This document shows positions 18,593-28,027 of a stretch of DNA of 64,000 bases, piece by piece (position 1 is the stretch's first letter; each line of letters starts with the position of its first letter). The translations under genes and the position numbers were made by a program. A model generated the notes under the pieces. The model was not told where the DNA came from. It did not search any database and saw nothing but the letters and a program-made list of their open reading frames with translations. This stretch comes from Alphaproteobacteria bacterium (GTDB lineage: Bacteria; Pseudomonadota; Alphaproteobacteria; CAJXXZ01; 1604HC): the NCBI GenBank assembly GCA_023898705.1, contig CP060235.1, forward strand, positions 186,001 to 250,000, in the 5' to 3' direction.

Positions 18593-19243
18593 ATGAATAT
18601 GAAAAAAATGGATCGAATCAATAAAATATTCGAAATTTTATCTACAGATCACCTGCCAGATACGATTGCTTTGGAATATACGGACTTGTATACTCTATTA
18701 ATTTCTACTATTTTATCTGCACAATCTACAGATGTACAAGTAAATAAAATCACACCAGCCTTATTTAAAGTCGCCTCCACACCAAAGCAAATGGTTGAAT
18801 TGGGATATGATAATTTAATTCCATATGTTAGAACCGTAGGTTTATTTAAATCCAAAGCTAGAAACATAATTGCAACCAGCAAAATGCTGATAGAAGAGTT
18901 TAATTCACAGGTGCCCGATAATTTAAATGACCTGATAAAATTGCCTGGTGTAGGACGTAAAACAGCAAATGTAGTCTTAAATTTTGGATTTCACAAAGCC
19001 ACTTTCCCCGTTGATACACATGTATTTAGATTGTCTCATAGATTGGCATTATCCACTGGAAAAACTCCAACGCAGGTTGAGTTAGATTTGGAAAAAATTG
19101 TGCCGAAGGTATGGGCAAAGGAAGCACATAATTTGCTAGTATGGCATGGACGTAATGTATGTAAAGCTAGAAAACCTGAGTGTGCAAAATGCTCTATCAA
19201 TGAATTGTGCAATTCAAAAGATAAAATCATTACAATTAAGTAA
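18593..19243 (+). CDS. nth: Endonuclease III, base-excision repair DNA glycosylase/AP lyase
   Basis: Nth removes oxidised pyrimidines and cleaves abasic sites. The 216-residue protein has ILSAQSTDVQV, the helix-hairpin-helix LPGVGRKTANVVL with the catalytic lysine, and VDTHVFRLSHRL with the catalytic aspartate. The C-terminal 4Fe-4S ligands are C-x6-C-x2-C-x5-C in CKARKPECAKCSINELC. ATG 18593 is followed by in-frame ATGs at 18599 and 18608, and any of the three could be used. It ends convergently with mutS, with a small hairpin between them. Confidence 0.95.
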   Translation: MNMKKMDRINKIFEILSTDHLPDTIALEYTDLYTLLISTILSAQSTDVQVNKITPALFKVASTPKQMVELGYDNLIPYVRTVGLFKSKARNIIATSKMLIEEFNSQVPDNLNDLIKLPGVGRKTANVVLNFGFHKATFPVDTHVFRLSHRLALSTGKTPTQVELDLEKIVPKVWAKEAHNLLVWHGRNVCKARKPECAKCSINELCNSKDKIITIK

Positions 19244-19266
19244 CAAAATATTCCTCGACCACTTTT

Positions 19267-19285
19267 ATCCCATTAAAATTGGGAT
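19267..19285. terminator. Candidate bidirectional terminator between nth and mutS
   Basis: ATCCCA and TGGGAT form a 6-bp stem around the 7-nt loop TTAAAAT in the 59-nt space between two converging genes. The flanking T-runs are short on both strands, so it is a weak intrinsic terminator at best. Its position supports the call more than its strength does. Confidence 0.35.
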
Positions 19286-19302
19286 TTCTTAACCAATAAT
19301 TT

Positions 19303-21708
19303 CTATTGTTCCGTTTCCAAAATATGCTTAGCGTGGTCTATTATGTTCTTGCTGATTCCTGCCATCATACAAACACGTAAGGCGTACGACTCATTAGCAC
19401 TTCCATCAATCACTTTATGCATAAAAATCAATTCATCACCGCTCTCTTTAATATACATAGTCTTACACATCAGATTATCATCTCGCTCAGCGATACCTAC
19501 CAATTCGTGATAATGTGTTGCAAAGATTGATCTAATTTTTTTATTAGATATCTCATGTATTATCGCTGAAGCTATTGCCATACCTTCTTTAGATGAAGTG
19601 CCTCTTCCAACCTCATCTACAACGATAAAACTACGTTGGGTGGCATAGTGTAATATACAAGCAATCTCTGTCATTTCAAGCATAAACGTTGACATACCCT
19701 TGCCTAAATTATCAGAAGCACCAATTCTAACAAATATCCCATCAACAACTCCAAGTTTCATATAACTTGCAGGCACATAACATCCAATTTGAGCCATTAG
19801 TACTATCAAAGCATTCTGTCTCAAATAAGTACTTTTTCCTGCCATATTTGGACCAGTCATTATCATACATTTTTTATTATCAAATATACAATCGTTAGGA
19901 GTAAATTTATCACTATGTTTAGATAAAATATCTTCTATAATGGGATTTCGACCATCCCGAATATGCATCTCAACTGTATCATCAATTTGTGGTTTTACAT
20001 AAGAGTTTTTAACGCTTTTATAAGCCAAACCAATTGTGAGATCTATAATTGCGATACTATGAGCTAATTCAGAAATAGACTTATTCATGGATTTAACGAA
20101 TTTGTTTACCTCTTCAAAAATCTCAATTTCTTTTCTTATTTGTACGTCTTGAGCTTCAAAAACTTTCAGGCTAATTTCAGACAATACATCATTACCATAT
20201 CTCACTATTGTCGACAAAACTTGCTTTTCTGTAAAAGAAAACGTCATCTTTTTGCGTTGTGTAATTGGAATCTCGATGCAGTATCCTAAAAGATTATTAT
20301 ATCTAATTTTTAGAGCATTCACTCCAGTATTAACTCGATATTCCATCTGTAATTTCGTAATTTTATCATTAAGATTCTTCTTAGTATGACGCAAAGAATC
20401 TAATTCTGCATTATAACCATCTCGTATAAATCCACCATCAACAACTTTTAATGGAGGATCCTGCACAATAACCTCTTGTATTTTTTTATATACTTGTGTC
20501 AAAGATAAACTACCTAAAGTAGAAAGAATTTCAGTTGGGATATTTTCATATCTAGAAAGTATAATCCTTATTTTCTCAGCAATTTCTAGACTATCAGCAA
20601 TTTTGATTAAATCTATAGGACTATTCCTTCCCAACATTACTCTTCCTAAAGCTCGCTCTAAATCATCTACCCTACTCAATAAATTACGAACTTGATCTAT
20701 AATTTCTTTGTGCAAAATAAAAAATTCTATACTATTTAACCTATTTTGTATGACACTAGCGTTACTGACAGGAGACAAGAGTCTAGCTTTCAGCATTCGT
20801 CCGCCAAGAGCAGTAACTGTAAAATCCAATGTATCAAATAATGTTCCCTTATTTGAACCCTGCAACGTTTTGACTATCTCCAAATTCTCTATCGTAAATT
20901 TATCTAGATGTAAAAAATCCGAATTATGCACTTTTCTGATTGGTTTAAAATTTAGATCAGAAGTTTTCTGGGTATAAATTACATATGAAGTCAACAGCCC
21001 TGCTGACAACAGTTCCAAATCCGAAATACGAAGCGAATCCAAAGTACTCATTTTGTAAACAGATTTTAAATTTTCTACACTATCACGCAAGTTATATTTT
21101 ATATTTGGAATGAGTTGCACTTTTGAATGCCATTCACTAATTGATGACCATACATTTTCATTATTTATCAAACTATCAGGAAGCAGGCATTCATTTGGAT
21201 CCCACTTAGAAAATACATTACATAAACTCTCGACATTTATTTCATCAACAAAAAAATCTCCAACAGACAAATCAAGCAATGCATATGACACTCTTCCCTT
21301 AACTGCTGGACTACAACATAACAGAAAATTATAGGATTTGGGATCTAACATTGATGATTCTGTTACAGTACCAGCAGTAATAATTCTTACCACATCCCTC
21401 TTGAGTGGTTGTCCTTGATTAATTCTGAGATTAACATCCTCAGTTTGCTCACACAAAGCTACTTTATGGCCATTGCCAACCAATTTATTAATGTAGGCTT
21501 CACATGCATGATACGGAATACCACACATGGGAATATCCTCATTTTTACTATAAGTAGTCAAGGCAATATTCAGTGTTTTTGCTGCTTTCTTGGCATCATC
21601 AAAAAACATTTCATAAAAATCACCTACCCTGAAAAATAATATACAATTCTTGTATTTTTCTTTTAAATCACAGTACTGATTGATTAGAGGTGTTTTTTTA
21701 ATAGCCAT
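19303..21708 (-). CDS. mutS: DNA mismatch repair protein MutS
   Basis: MutS recognises mismatches and small loops. The 801-residue protein starts MAIKKTPLINQY and has the mismatch-contacting F-x-E motif in GDFYEMF (N-terminal domain I). The connector, lever and clamp regions follow, then the ABC-type ATPase with Walker A GPNMAGKST, the signature region STFMLEM, Walker B FIVVDEVGRGTS and the ATHYHEL switch. It is about 50 residues shorter than E. coli MutS, with the loss mostly at the C-terminal oligomerisation tail. AAGG precedes the ATG. It is convergent with nth and divergent from tkt. Confidence 0.97.
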   Translation of the reverse strand: MAIKKTPLINQYCDLKEKYKNCILFFRVGDFYEMFFDDAKKAAKTLNIALTTYSKNEDIPMCGIPYHACEAYINKLVGNGHKVALCEQTEDVNLRINQGQPLKRDVVRIITAGTVTESSMLDPKSYNFLLCCSPAVKGRVSYALLDLSVGDFFVDEINVESLCNVFSKWDPNECLLPDSLINNENVWSSISEWHSKVQLIPNIKYNLRDSVENLKSVYKMSTLDSLRISDLELLSAGLLTSYVIYTQKTSDLNFKPIRKVHNSDFLHLDKFTIENLEIVKTLQGSNKGTLFDTLDFTVTALGGRMLKARLLSPVSNASVIQNRLNSIEFFILHKEIIDQVRNLLSRVDDLERALGRVMLGRNSPIDLIKIADSLEIAEKIRIILSRYENIPTEILSTLGSLSLTQVYKKIQEVIVQDPPLKVVDGGFIRDGYNAELDSLRHTKKNLNDKITKLQMEYRVNTGVNALKIRYNNLLGYCIEIPITQRKKMTFSFTEKQVLSTIVRYGNDVLSEISLKVFEAQDVQIRKEIEIFEEVNKFVKSMNKSISELAHSIAIIDLTIGLAYKSVKNSYVKPQIDDTVEMHIRDGRNPIIEDILSKHSDKFTPNDCIFDNKKCMIMTGPNMAGKSTYLRQNALIVLMAQIGCYVPASYMKLGVVDGIFVRIGASDNLGKGMSTFMLEMTEIACILHYATQRSFIVVDEVGRGTSSKEGMAIASAIIHEISNKKIRSIFATHYHELVGIAERDDNLMCKTMYIKESGDELIFMHKVIDGSANESYALRVCMMAGISKNIIDHAKHILETEQ

Positions 21709-21801
21709 TACCCTTACCTTTCATAAAAAAGATTCTTTAGCAGCATTATACAACCTTATTTGGTATTTTGTAAGAAATTTTATTCAGTGTATGATTTAGT
21801 T

Positions 21802-23715
21802 ATGGATTATAATACTCTAAAACAAGCTGCAAATGTGATGCGTTGTATTGCTTTGGACATCATAGATTTTGCTGGTTCAGGACATCAGGGCATAGTACTT
21901 GGTATGGCCGATGTGATGAGTATCTTGTGGGCTAAGCACATCAATTTCCAGAAACAACATCCGCTCCGTGATAGATTTATACTTTCGGCAGGTCACGGAT
22001 CTGCATTATTATATGCAGCTTTACACTGTATGAATCTTATCAAGCAAGAAGAATTATATTCATTTAGAAAATCTTTTTCCAATCTGCCGGGACATCCAGA
22101 AAAAAATGAAATTATTGAAATGAGTACTGGCCCCTTGGGTCAAGGTCTAGCATGGGCAGTAGGCATTGCAAAGGCAGAACAAGAAAAAAACGTCGGATAT
22201 TACACTTATGTTATTGCTAGTGATGGAGACTTAATGGAAGGCATATGTCATGAAGCTTGTTCTTTAGCTGGTACGTGGAAGTTAAGAAAATTAATTGTAT
22301 TTTGGGATGATAATGAAATTACAATAGATGGTTCAACAACCTTAGCCAGAAATGATCAAGTAACACAATGTTTCTCATCATATAATTGGAACATAATAGA
22401 AATTGACGGTCATAATCTCGAAGAAATAGACAAAGCAATCATACAAGCAAAACATTCTGATAAACCAACATTGGTCAGATGTAAAACTATAATAGGTTAT
22501 GGTTCAAATTATGAAAAAAACGAGAAAATACACGGTAAAGTGCTAAATAAACAAGAGGTTATTGATTTACAAAATAAATTTATACCAGATTATAAACCAT
22601 TTACAATACCTCAGGTAACAAAGGAACTTTGGGACAGTGTAATCAAAAAAAATAAAGAGTATTTTTTAACAAATCGCGATCTCAGTAAGACTAATGATAA
22701 AGTTACATATCATATACCAAATGATGTTAAGAAACGATTACTTGAAGATATGGCTACAAGAGAATTTTCAGGAATCATATTACAGTACTTATCTGAAAAA
22801 TACGATAATATTTTTATAGGATCTGCTGATCTAGGAAAATCCACAAATACTATGGTTAACACAAACTATATACATTATGGAATTAGAGAACATGCGATGA
22901 CTGCTATAGCTGGTGGCATTACACTTGCAGGGTATAAATCAATTTGTGCAACATTTTTAGTATTTACAGATTACGCAAAACCAGCAATCAGGCTAGCTGC
23001 ACTAATGAAAACGCCACTTATTTTCATTGCAACTCATGATTCAATAGGTGTTGGAGAAGACGGGCCAACTCACCAACCTATAGAACAATTAGATGGATTA
23101 CGATTAATACCTAACCTAAATGTATTTAGACCATCAAATGGATTAGAAGTAGCATGGAGCCTAGAAAAGGCCTTAAATAGCGAATTTCCCTCTATTATAG
23201 CACTCAGTAGACAAAAAATTATATCTTCTAAAATATTGCAGCATTATATAAAGAATGATTCGATACAAGATATAAATAATTATTATAGCCGTATAGATTC
23301 AGCCTATACAATCTATGATTCTCATAACAAAAATGAAACAACCTACTTAATAACTATAGCTGCAACTGGTTCTGAAGTGCCGATAGCATTTGATATTGCC
23401 AATATAATTGAGCAAAACCACCATGAAGTTAGGGTAAGAGTTATATCCGTTGTGTGTACCAATATGTTAGACGCAAATGGATTATTGCAAAAAACGCTGT
23501 TTGAATCTGATTTACTAGTGTGTATCGAAGCAAGCAATTCAAATATATGGTATAAGTATGGACGTTTTGCGAAACAACTTTTGGTCATTGGCATCAAGCA
23601 ATTTGGTATTTCTGGTAACGCTGATGATGTCATGACACATTTTGGTTTCAATCCAACTGAGATTTATAAACAAATCAAGCAAACTCTTCCTGATACACTA
23701 CAAGAAAACTGGTGA
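21802..23715 (+). CDS. tkt: Transketolase
   Basis: This thiamine-diphosphate enzyme of the non-oxidative pentose phosphate pathway transfers two-carbon units. The 637-residue protein from ATG 21802 (MDYNTLKQAANVMR) is preferred over the upstream in-frame 21760 start, whose extra 14 residues look unrelated. Motifs include GHQG, LSAGHGSALLYAAL, GPLGQGLAWAVG, the ThDP/Mg site ASDGDLMEGICHEA, then GIREHAMTAIAGG with the catalytic Glu and HDSIGVGEDGPTHQP. It stands alone on the plus strand. No transaldolase or other pentose-phosphate gene is in the window. Confidence 0.96.
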   Translation: MDYNTLKQAANVMRCIALDIIDFAGSGHQGIVLGMADVMSILWAKHINFQKQHPLRDRFILSAGHGSALLYAALHCMNLIKQEELYSFRKSFSNLPGHPEKNEIIEMSTGPLGQGLAWAVGIAKAEQEKNVGYYTYVIASDGDLMEGICHEACSLAGTWKLRKLIVFWDDNEITIDGSTTLARNDQVTQCFSSYNWNIIEIDGHNLEEIDKAIIQAKHSDKPTLVRCKTIIGYGSNYEKNEKIHGKVLNKQEVIDLQNKFIPDYKPFTIPQVTKELWDSVIKKNKEYFLTNRDLSKTNDKVTYHIPNDVKKRLLEDMATREFSGIILQYLSEKYDNIFIGSADLGKSTNTMVNTNYIHYGIREHAMTAIAGGITLAGYKSICATFLVFTDYAKPAIRLAALMKTPLIFIATHDSIGVGEDGPTHQPIEQLDGLRLIPNLNVFRPSNGLEVAWSLEKALNSEFPSIIALSRQKIISSKILQHYIKNDSIQDINNYYSRIDSAYTIYDSHNKNETTYLITIAATGSEVPIAFDIANIIEQNHHEVRVRVISVVCTNMLDANGLLQKTLFESDLLVCIEASNSNIWYKYGRFAKQLLVIGIKQFGISGNADDVMTHFGFNPTEIYKQIKQTLPDTLQENW

Positions 23716-23830
23716 TTAATAAATGTACCGATCATCTAATGATGAATACAACCAGTTCAAAAAATCCAATCCTGGACCAAAAACAATTCTAACTAAACAA
23801 AAAAAATTAAAGAAAATTACAAATCTTAAA

Positions 23831-24097
23831 TTATTCAGGCAATTCGTAATCATCATAATCAACATCATGTGTTGTAGATTCTGACCTGCTTTTGAGCCAC
23901 ATTTGGTAAACCTCATCCAAATTTAAAACACCATTAGCAAGATTATGCTTCAAAAACAAATAAGCCTGATAAGCCAACTTGTTAGTTTTATCACGGAATT
24001 GCTTAAAATCAATATCGCGTATATCTCCATTCTGCCTTAATTTTGCAACAAAAGCAGACAAAACCACCTTAACAAACTGGTTGTTTTTAGTAATCAT
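23831..24097 (-). CDS. Small acidic-tailed protein of unknown function
   Basis: I do not recognise this 88-residue protein. It is predicted mostly helical (FVKVVLSAFVAKLRQNGD, KLAYQAYLFLKHNL) and ends in an acidic/tyrosine tail. Its ATG at 24097 directly abuts the rpmJ stop with no gap, which supports real, coupled translation. It lacks membrane segments, a signal peptide or cysteines. The 115-nt space after it, to the convergent tkt stop, holds nothing that I can identify. Confidence 0.55.
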   Translation of the reverse strand: MITKNNQFVKVVLSAFVAKLRQNGDIRDIDFKQFRDKTNKLAYQAYLFLKHNLANGVLNLDEVYQMWLKSRSESTTHDVDYDDYELPE

Positions 24098-24223
24098 CTA
24101 GCCCTGCCTAGCTTTGTATCTAGGATTGGTTTTATTAATTACGTAAACCCTACCCCTTCTCCTTACAACTTTACAATCTTTATGTCTACTTTTAAGACTT
24201 TTTAATGAGCTAGCTACCTTCAT
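24098..24223 (-). CDS. rpmJ: 50S ribosomal protein L36
   Basis: This is ribosomal protein bL36, 41 residues from ATG 24223. The sequence [16 protein letters not shown] followed by [13 protein letters not shown] and a KARQG end is the alphaproteobacterial long form of L36. The zinc-binding cysteines of the short form are mostly absent, as is normal for that group. A longer in-frame reading to 24280 adds 19 unrelated residues and overlaps the bamE end, so I reject it. The downstream small gene is contiguous. Confidence 0.93.
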   Translation of the reverse strand: MKVASSLKSLKSRHKDCKVVRRRGRVYVINKTNPRYKARQG

Positions 24224-24254
24224 ACATACTATTCTACACAACTCTAAAAATTTT

Positions 24255-24659
24255 TCAACTTGCTGAGCCAATATAACCAAATAGCTCTTCAGTCCAATTT
24301 TTCTTTACGAACTTAGGCTTGATATGTGGAACCATATTCTTCATCTTGCCTTCTTTAGAACCCTGATGTACTTTTGTTACCTTGCCATTTGTAATAGTAA
24401 TCATATACCATTTAAATTTTGCTTTTATGCTGTACAAATCAACATAACTAAAGTAAAAAACAGTATTTTTATCAATAGGATGATGTATAACCGGATGCCC
24501 AAACCTACGATATAACTCCTCCTCAGAAATTCCTATAAGGTTCTTATCCTCATTTACAGCACTCTCTCTAGAATCAGCAAGATCATGAGCAATAACGCCA
24601 TGCCTCCCCGTATCACATCCAAATAAAAATAAACTAAGCACCAACATCGCTCTCTTCAT
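24255..24659 (-). CDS. bamE: BamE/SmpA-type outer-membrane assembly lipoprotein
   Basis: BamE is a small lipoprotein of the BAM complex that stabilises BamA. The 134-residue product from ATG 24659 has a short signal peptide ending in lipobox LFGC (Cys15). It then carries the SmpA/OmlA fold pattern: [15 protein letters not shown] followed by strand-like VFYFSYV and [12 protein letters not shown]. The start lies 2 nt after the valS stop. It complements bamA (57553-60075) and the BamB-like lipoprotein (32335-33504), so three BAM subunits are encoded here at separate loci. Confidence 0.8.
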   Translation of the reverse strand: MKRAMLVLSLFLFGCDTGRHGVIAHDLADSRESAVNEDKNLIGISEEELYRRFGHPVIHHPIDKNTVFYFSYVDLYSIKAKFKWYMITITNGKVTKVHQGSKEGKMKNMVPHIKPKFVKKNWTEELFGYIGSAS

Positions 24660-24661
24660 AC

Positions 24662-27196
24662 TTAATTGTCCCACATTTTCATAATTTTTTTAATTTTATT
24701 TATTTCATTTTCTAAAAATATTAGCCTATTACTAACATCATGTAATACACTCCTAGGAGCATTCTGAATGAATTCATCACTATTTTGTCTAGCTAACAAC
24801 CTCTTATAATCCTCACTTAATTCAGAATACTTTTTGATAATTTTCTCCTTTAGCAAATCGATAGCATCTTCATTCACAACAATCGTGATGAAACCATCAT
24901 GTATAGGATAATCAAATCCATCTACATGCTCTGATATAACGGAGATCCCAGATATTTTTTCGATTAATCCATACATATCTTGATAATTTTTTTCAGAACT
25001 ATATCTAATACTGGAAAAAGTTACTACGGTTTTACAAAATCTCACAGCTTCAATCACACTTTTAACAAACAGAATTTTATCATAATTAAAATCTGGACAT
25101 AAAAGCATTTCCATCTTATCTATGTTTTTCCCAAATAAGTCTCTATGTATAAAAGAAGATAATATTGGAATAAAAGGATACAAGATGGTGGCCAAATTCT
25201 TCATTACAACACACAAAGTTTTGATAGTCTCCTCTTGGAAATCAGACTTCAGTAGAAACTTAGCTCCCTCTAAATACCAATTACATAAAACATCCCAAGT
25301 AAAATGGTATATTATACTAGAAGCTCTATGGATCTCCCAATTTTGCACGCAGTCATTTATTTCTGCCGAACAAGTTTGTAATTCGCTTAATATCCACTTG
25401 TTCCAATCATGCTCTATGCTACTAAGATCCACTTTAGTATAAACAGTGCCATCTACATTGTGTTTGATAAAATTATACAAATTCCATATTTTAATACAAA
25501 AATGTCTAGCATGCTCAATATTTTTATCACCAAATTTAATATTTTTACCAGGAACAGAATGATATAGCAAAGCAAATCTAAGTACATCTGACCCCTCTTC
25601 ATCAACTATCTTCATAGGATCTACAACATTGTTTTTTGATTTGGACATTTTTTTTCCAAAATCATCCTGTACTAATCCATGCAAATACACTTCTTTAAAT
25701 GGAATTCCGCCCTTTACAAAACCGCCCAACATCACCATTCTTGCAACCCAAAAAAATAAAATGTCATGACCAGTTACTAGAAACTCATTTGGATAAAATT
25801 TATTCAATGGCAAATCATTAGTTGTCACGGTAACAAATGGCCATAATGCAGAAGAAAACCATGTATCCAATACATCCTCATCCTGCTTTAAAGTATAGTG
25901 TACCAAATTGTTTTCAATCGCTTTTTGCTGCGCTTCCTCTTGACTACGAGCGACTATAATATTGTCCCCACAATACCAAACCGGAATCCTATGACCCCAC
26001 CATAATTGTCTAGATATACACCATGGTTGAATGTTGTTCATCCAATTTTTGTATAATTTGACAAAATAATCAGGAAATATATTCATTCTATCCAAAGCTT
26101 CTAAAGCCTTTTCTGCCATGCTTTTGGTATCCACAAACCATTGCATAGTCACTTTAGGTTCTAAAACTGTTCCAGAACGCTCACCTAAAGGCACTTGATG
26201 TTCGACATCTTCGATATGATCTATAAAATTCATCAAATCTGTTTCTAACTTTTCTCTAGCGTCAATTGAACTTAAGCCAACATATTCCTTAGGAACAAAC
26301 TTACCACTTAAACGCCCTGAGGAATCTAAAATATCAACACTCTGTAAAGAATTATCTTTACCGATATCAAAATCCAAAAAGTCGTGTCCAGGGGTCACCT
26401 TAACGGCACCAGTACCCTTGCTTATTTCACATCGCTCATCTGTAATAATAGGAATTTCTATATTGGTCATCGGTATGCATACCTTTTTCCCAACCAAATC
26501 TCTATATCTATCGTCACTCGGGTTGACAGCAATGGCCTTATCACCAAACATTGTTTCTGGTCTTGTAGTCGCTACAGTAATAAAATGCTGCCCATTACAT
26601 TCCTCCGTTAAAGGATATTTAATATAAAACATTTTCCCTTTTACTGTACTAAATTTAACTTCTAAATCCGACACAGCCGTCTCTAACTGTGTATCCCAAT
26701 ACAGCATTTTTTTTGCTTGGTATATTAGATCGGCATGATATAATTTGTAGAAAGTGTCATAGACTTCCGATTGCACATCACTATCCATAGTAAATTTTGC
26801 AAAATTCCAATTCAAAGAAATGTTGAGAGATTTAAGCTGTGAATATATATTAGCTTGGTATTTTTCCTTCCACTCCCAAACTTTATCCATAAATATTTCT
26901 CTACCCAAATCCATCCTTGTCAGAGGCAAAATAGATTTTTCAACTAAAATCTGAGTAGCGATACCAGAGTGATCAGTACCAGGAATCCATAGGATATTCT
27001 TACCTTTAGTTTTTTCAATTCTTACTCTAAAATCCTGAATAAACGCATTTAAAGCGTGTCCAATATGTAAATTACCTGTAATATTGGGAGGTGGCAAAAC
27101 GATTAAGCCATCATATTCATTAATATCCATAGATTCATCAAAAAGACTAACATGCTCCATCTTGTTGTTTTTAATGAAGTCAGCATAATTAAGCAT
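24662..27196 (-). CDS. valS: Valyl-tRNA synthetase
   Basis: This class I synthetase charges tRNA-Val. The 844-residue protein has the HIGH motif in PPPNITGNLHIGHALN (residues ~36-51), the editing-domain segments TTRPETMFGD and GTGAVKVTPGHD, the tryptophan-rich SRQLWWGHRIPVWY and the KMSKS loop GKKMSKSKNNVVDP. The anticodon-binding domain follows, with a short C-terminal coiled coil (LIFLENEINKIKKIM). ATG 27196 overlaps the stop of the PopZ-like gene by one base (TAATG). Confidence 0.97.
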   Translation of the reverse strand: MLNYADFIKNNKMEHVSLFDESMDINEYDGLIVLPPPNITGNLHIGHALNAFIQDFRVRIEKTKGKNILWIPGTDHSGIATQILVEKSILPLTRMDLGREIFMDKVWEWKEKYQANIYSQLKSLNISLNWNFAKFTMDSDVQSEVYDTFYKLYHADLIYQAKKMLYWDTQLETAVSDLEVKFSTVKGKMFYIKYPLTEECNGQHFITVATTRPETMFGDKAIAVNPSDDRYRDLVGKKVCIPMTNIEIPIITDERCEISKGTGAVKVTPGHDFLDFDIGKDNSLQSVDILDSSGRLSGKFVPKEYVGLSSIDAREKLETDLMNFIDHIEDVEHQVPLGERSGTVLEPKVTMQWFVDTKSMAEKALEALDRMNIFPDYFVKLYKNWMNNIQPWCISRQLWWGHRIPVWYCGDNIIVARSQEEAQQKAIENNLVHYTLKQDEDVLDTWFSSALWPFVTVTTNDLPLNKFYPNEFLVTGHDILFFWVARMVMLGGFVKGGIPFKEVYLHGLVQDDFGKKMSKSKNNVVDPMKIVDEEGSDVLRFALLYHSVPGKNIKFGDKNIEHARHFCIKIWNLYNFIKHNVDGTVYTKVDLSSIEHDWNKWILSELQTCSAEINDCVQNWEIHRASSIIYHFTWDVLCNWYLEGAKFLLKSDFQEETIKTLCVVMKNLATILYPFIPILSSFIHRDLFGKNIDKMEMLLCPDFNYDKILFVKSVIEAVRFCKTVVTFSSIRYSSEKNYQDMYGLIEKISGISVISEHVDGFDYPIHDGFITIVVNEDAIDLLKEKIIKKYSELSEDYKRLLARQNSDEFIQNAPRSVLHDVSNRLIFLENEINKIKKIMKMWDN

Positions 27197-27738
27197 TACT
27201 TTTTCTCCCCTTGAAGCAATCTTTTTGTAACAGATTCTATTGTACGATCATTTAAATGTAGTCTCACCTTATTCTCTACATAAGATTCTATGAGCTCCAT
27301 AATAGCATCTTCCTTACTCGCAACATAGTTATTCATACAATCCTTAAATAAACAATTCATACTATCTCTATTATTTTGACAAAAATCTAGAAAAGTTTGC
27401 TTCACTACGCCGCTATCAAATTCATTTATATTAAAATTATTAAAAAATTGTTGAAAAAACTCATTCTTATTTTCACAAATCCACTTATTGAAAACATCGC
27501 ACATCGTATCCAAAAAGTCACATTTATCAATTTCTACAACTTCACTTCTTTTTACTTTAAAAGAATCACTCATATTATAGGAACTCAAATCCTCCACAGC
27601 TTCTCTAAGCTGATCTAATTCATCGGAAGCGCCTTTGTTTACAGAGAAACTAACTGATTTCTCTGCAAAGGCATTCTTCTCTTCTTGCAGTTTATTTCTA
27701 ACAGAAGCAAGCAACCCCTCGACAGACTTATCATTCAT
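27196..27738 (-). CDS. PopZ-like (DUF2497-type) protein upstream of valS
   Basis: In Caulobacter PopZ is a polar organising protein, and its gene lies next to valS. This 180-residue soluble, acidic, helical protein has an N-terminus (SVEGLLASVRNKLQEEKN) resembling the PopZ N-terminal helix (EEILASIRRIISED). An acidic middle follows, and then a helical C-terminal half rich in Phe/Asn. The last third matches PopZ only loosely. The direct 1-nt overlap with valS and the N-terminal motif are the evidence; length and C-terminus do not settle it. Confidence 0.5.
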   Translation of the reverse strand: MNDKSVEGLLASVRNKLQEEKNAFAEKSVSFSVNKGASDELDQLREAVEDLSSYNMSDSFKVKRSEVVEIDKCDFLDTMCDVFNKWICENKNEFFQQFFNNFNINEFDSGVVKQTFLDFCQNNRDSMNCLFKDCMNNYVASKEDAIMELIESYVENKVRLHLNDRTIESVTKRLLQGEKK

Positions 27739-27774
27739 CGAAACATGTTATCATATTTTGTTAAAAAATTCACG

Positions 27775-27798
27775 AGGTAATTCTTACAAGATTTACCT
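27775..27798. terminator. Imperfect 24-nt hairpin after yidD
   Basis: AGGTAA-T-TCTT and AAGA-T-TTACCT form a ten-pair stem with one T-T mismatch and a 2-nt loop. It lies 8 nt downstream of the yidD stop, read on the minus strand, and is followed by CGTGAATTTTTT. It may terminate the gspE-yidD operon or insulate the PopZ-like gene. Confidence 0.4.
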
Positions 27799-27805
27799 AA
27801 TTAAT

Positions 27806-28027
27806 TCATAGCTTATAGAAAGGATTACATTTAAGTAATCTCACTATGATTTTCAAAATTCCTTTTGCTAACTTTTCTTTGTTTAAAACTTCTAATGCAT
27901 ACACAGAGCAGGTTGGATTAAATCTACACCTTTTTCTCATAAAAGGACTAAAGCTTATCTTATACAACTGAACAAGGATTTTTAATAATTGTAAAATTAC
28001 TTTCGCGAAATAGTTGCTCAACCTCAT
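27806..28027 (-). CDS. yidD: YidD, membrane protein insertion efficiency factor
   Basis: YidD is a small membrane-associated protein that assists YidC-dependent insertion. The product is 73 residues from ATG 28027 (a longer reading from 28051 exists). It contains the diagnostic ISFSPFMRKRCRFNPTCSVYALEVL and the C-terminal LLKCNPF. The first 68 nt overlap, in another frame, the 3' end of the GspL-like gene. yidD usually sits by rnpA-yidC; here it ends a secretion/pilus-like operon instead. I see no rpmH, rnpA or yidC in this window. Confidence 0.88.
   Translation of the reverse strand: MRLSNYFAKVILQLLKILVQLYKISFSPFMRKRCRFNPTCSVYALEVLNKEKLAKGILKIIVRLLKCNPFYKL

Noticed and set aside
23716..23916. 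Minus-strand open frame of 66 codons running into the small-protein gene
   Set aside because: It is out of frame with the 23831-24097 gene, has no family features and no ribosome-binding site. It is most likely a shadow.
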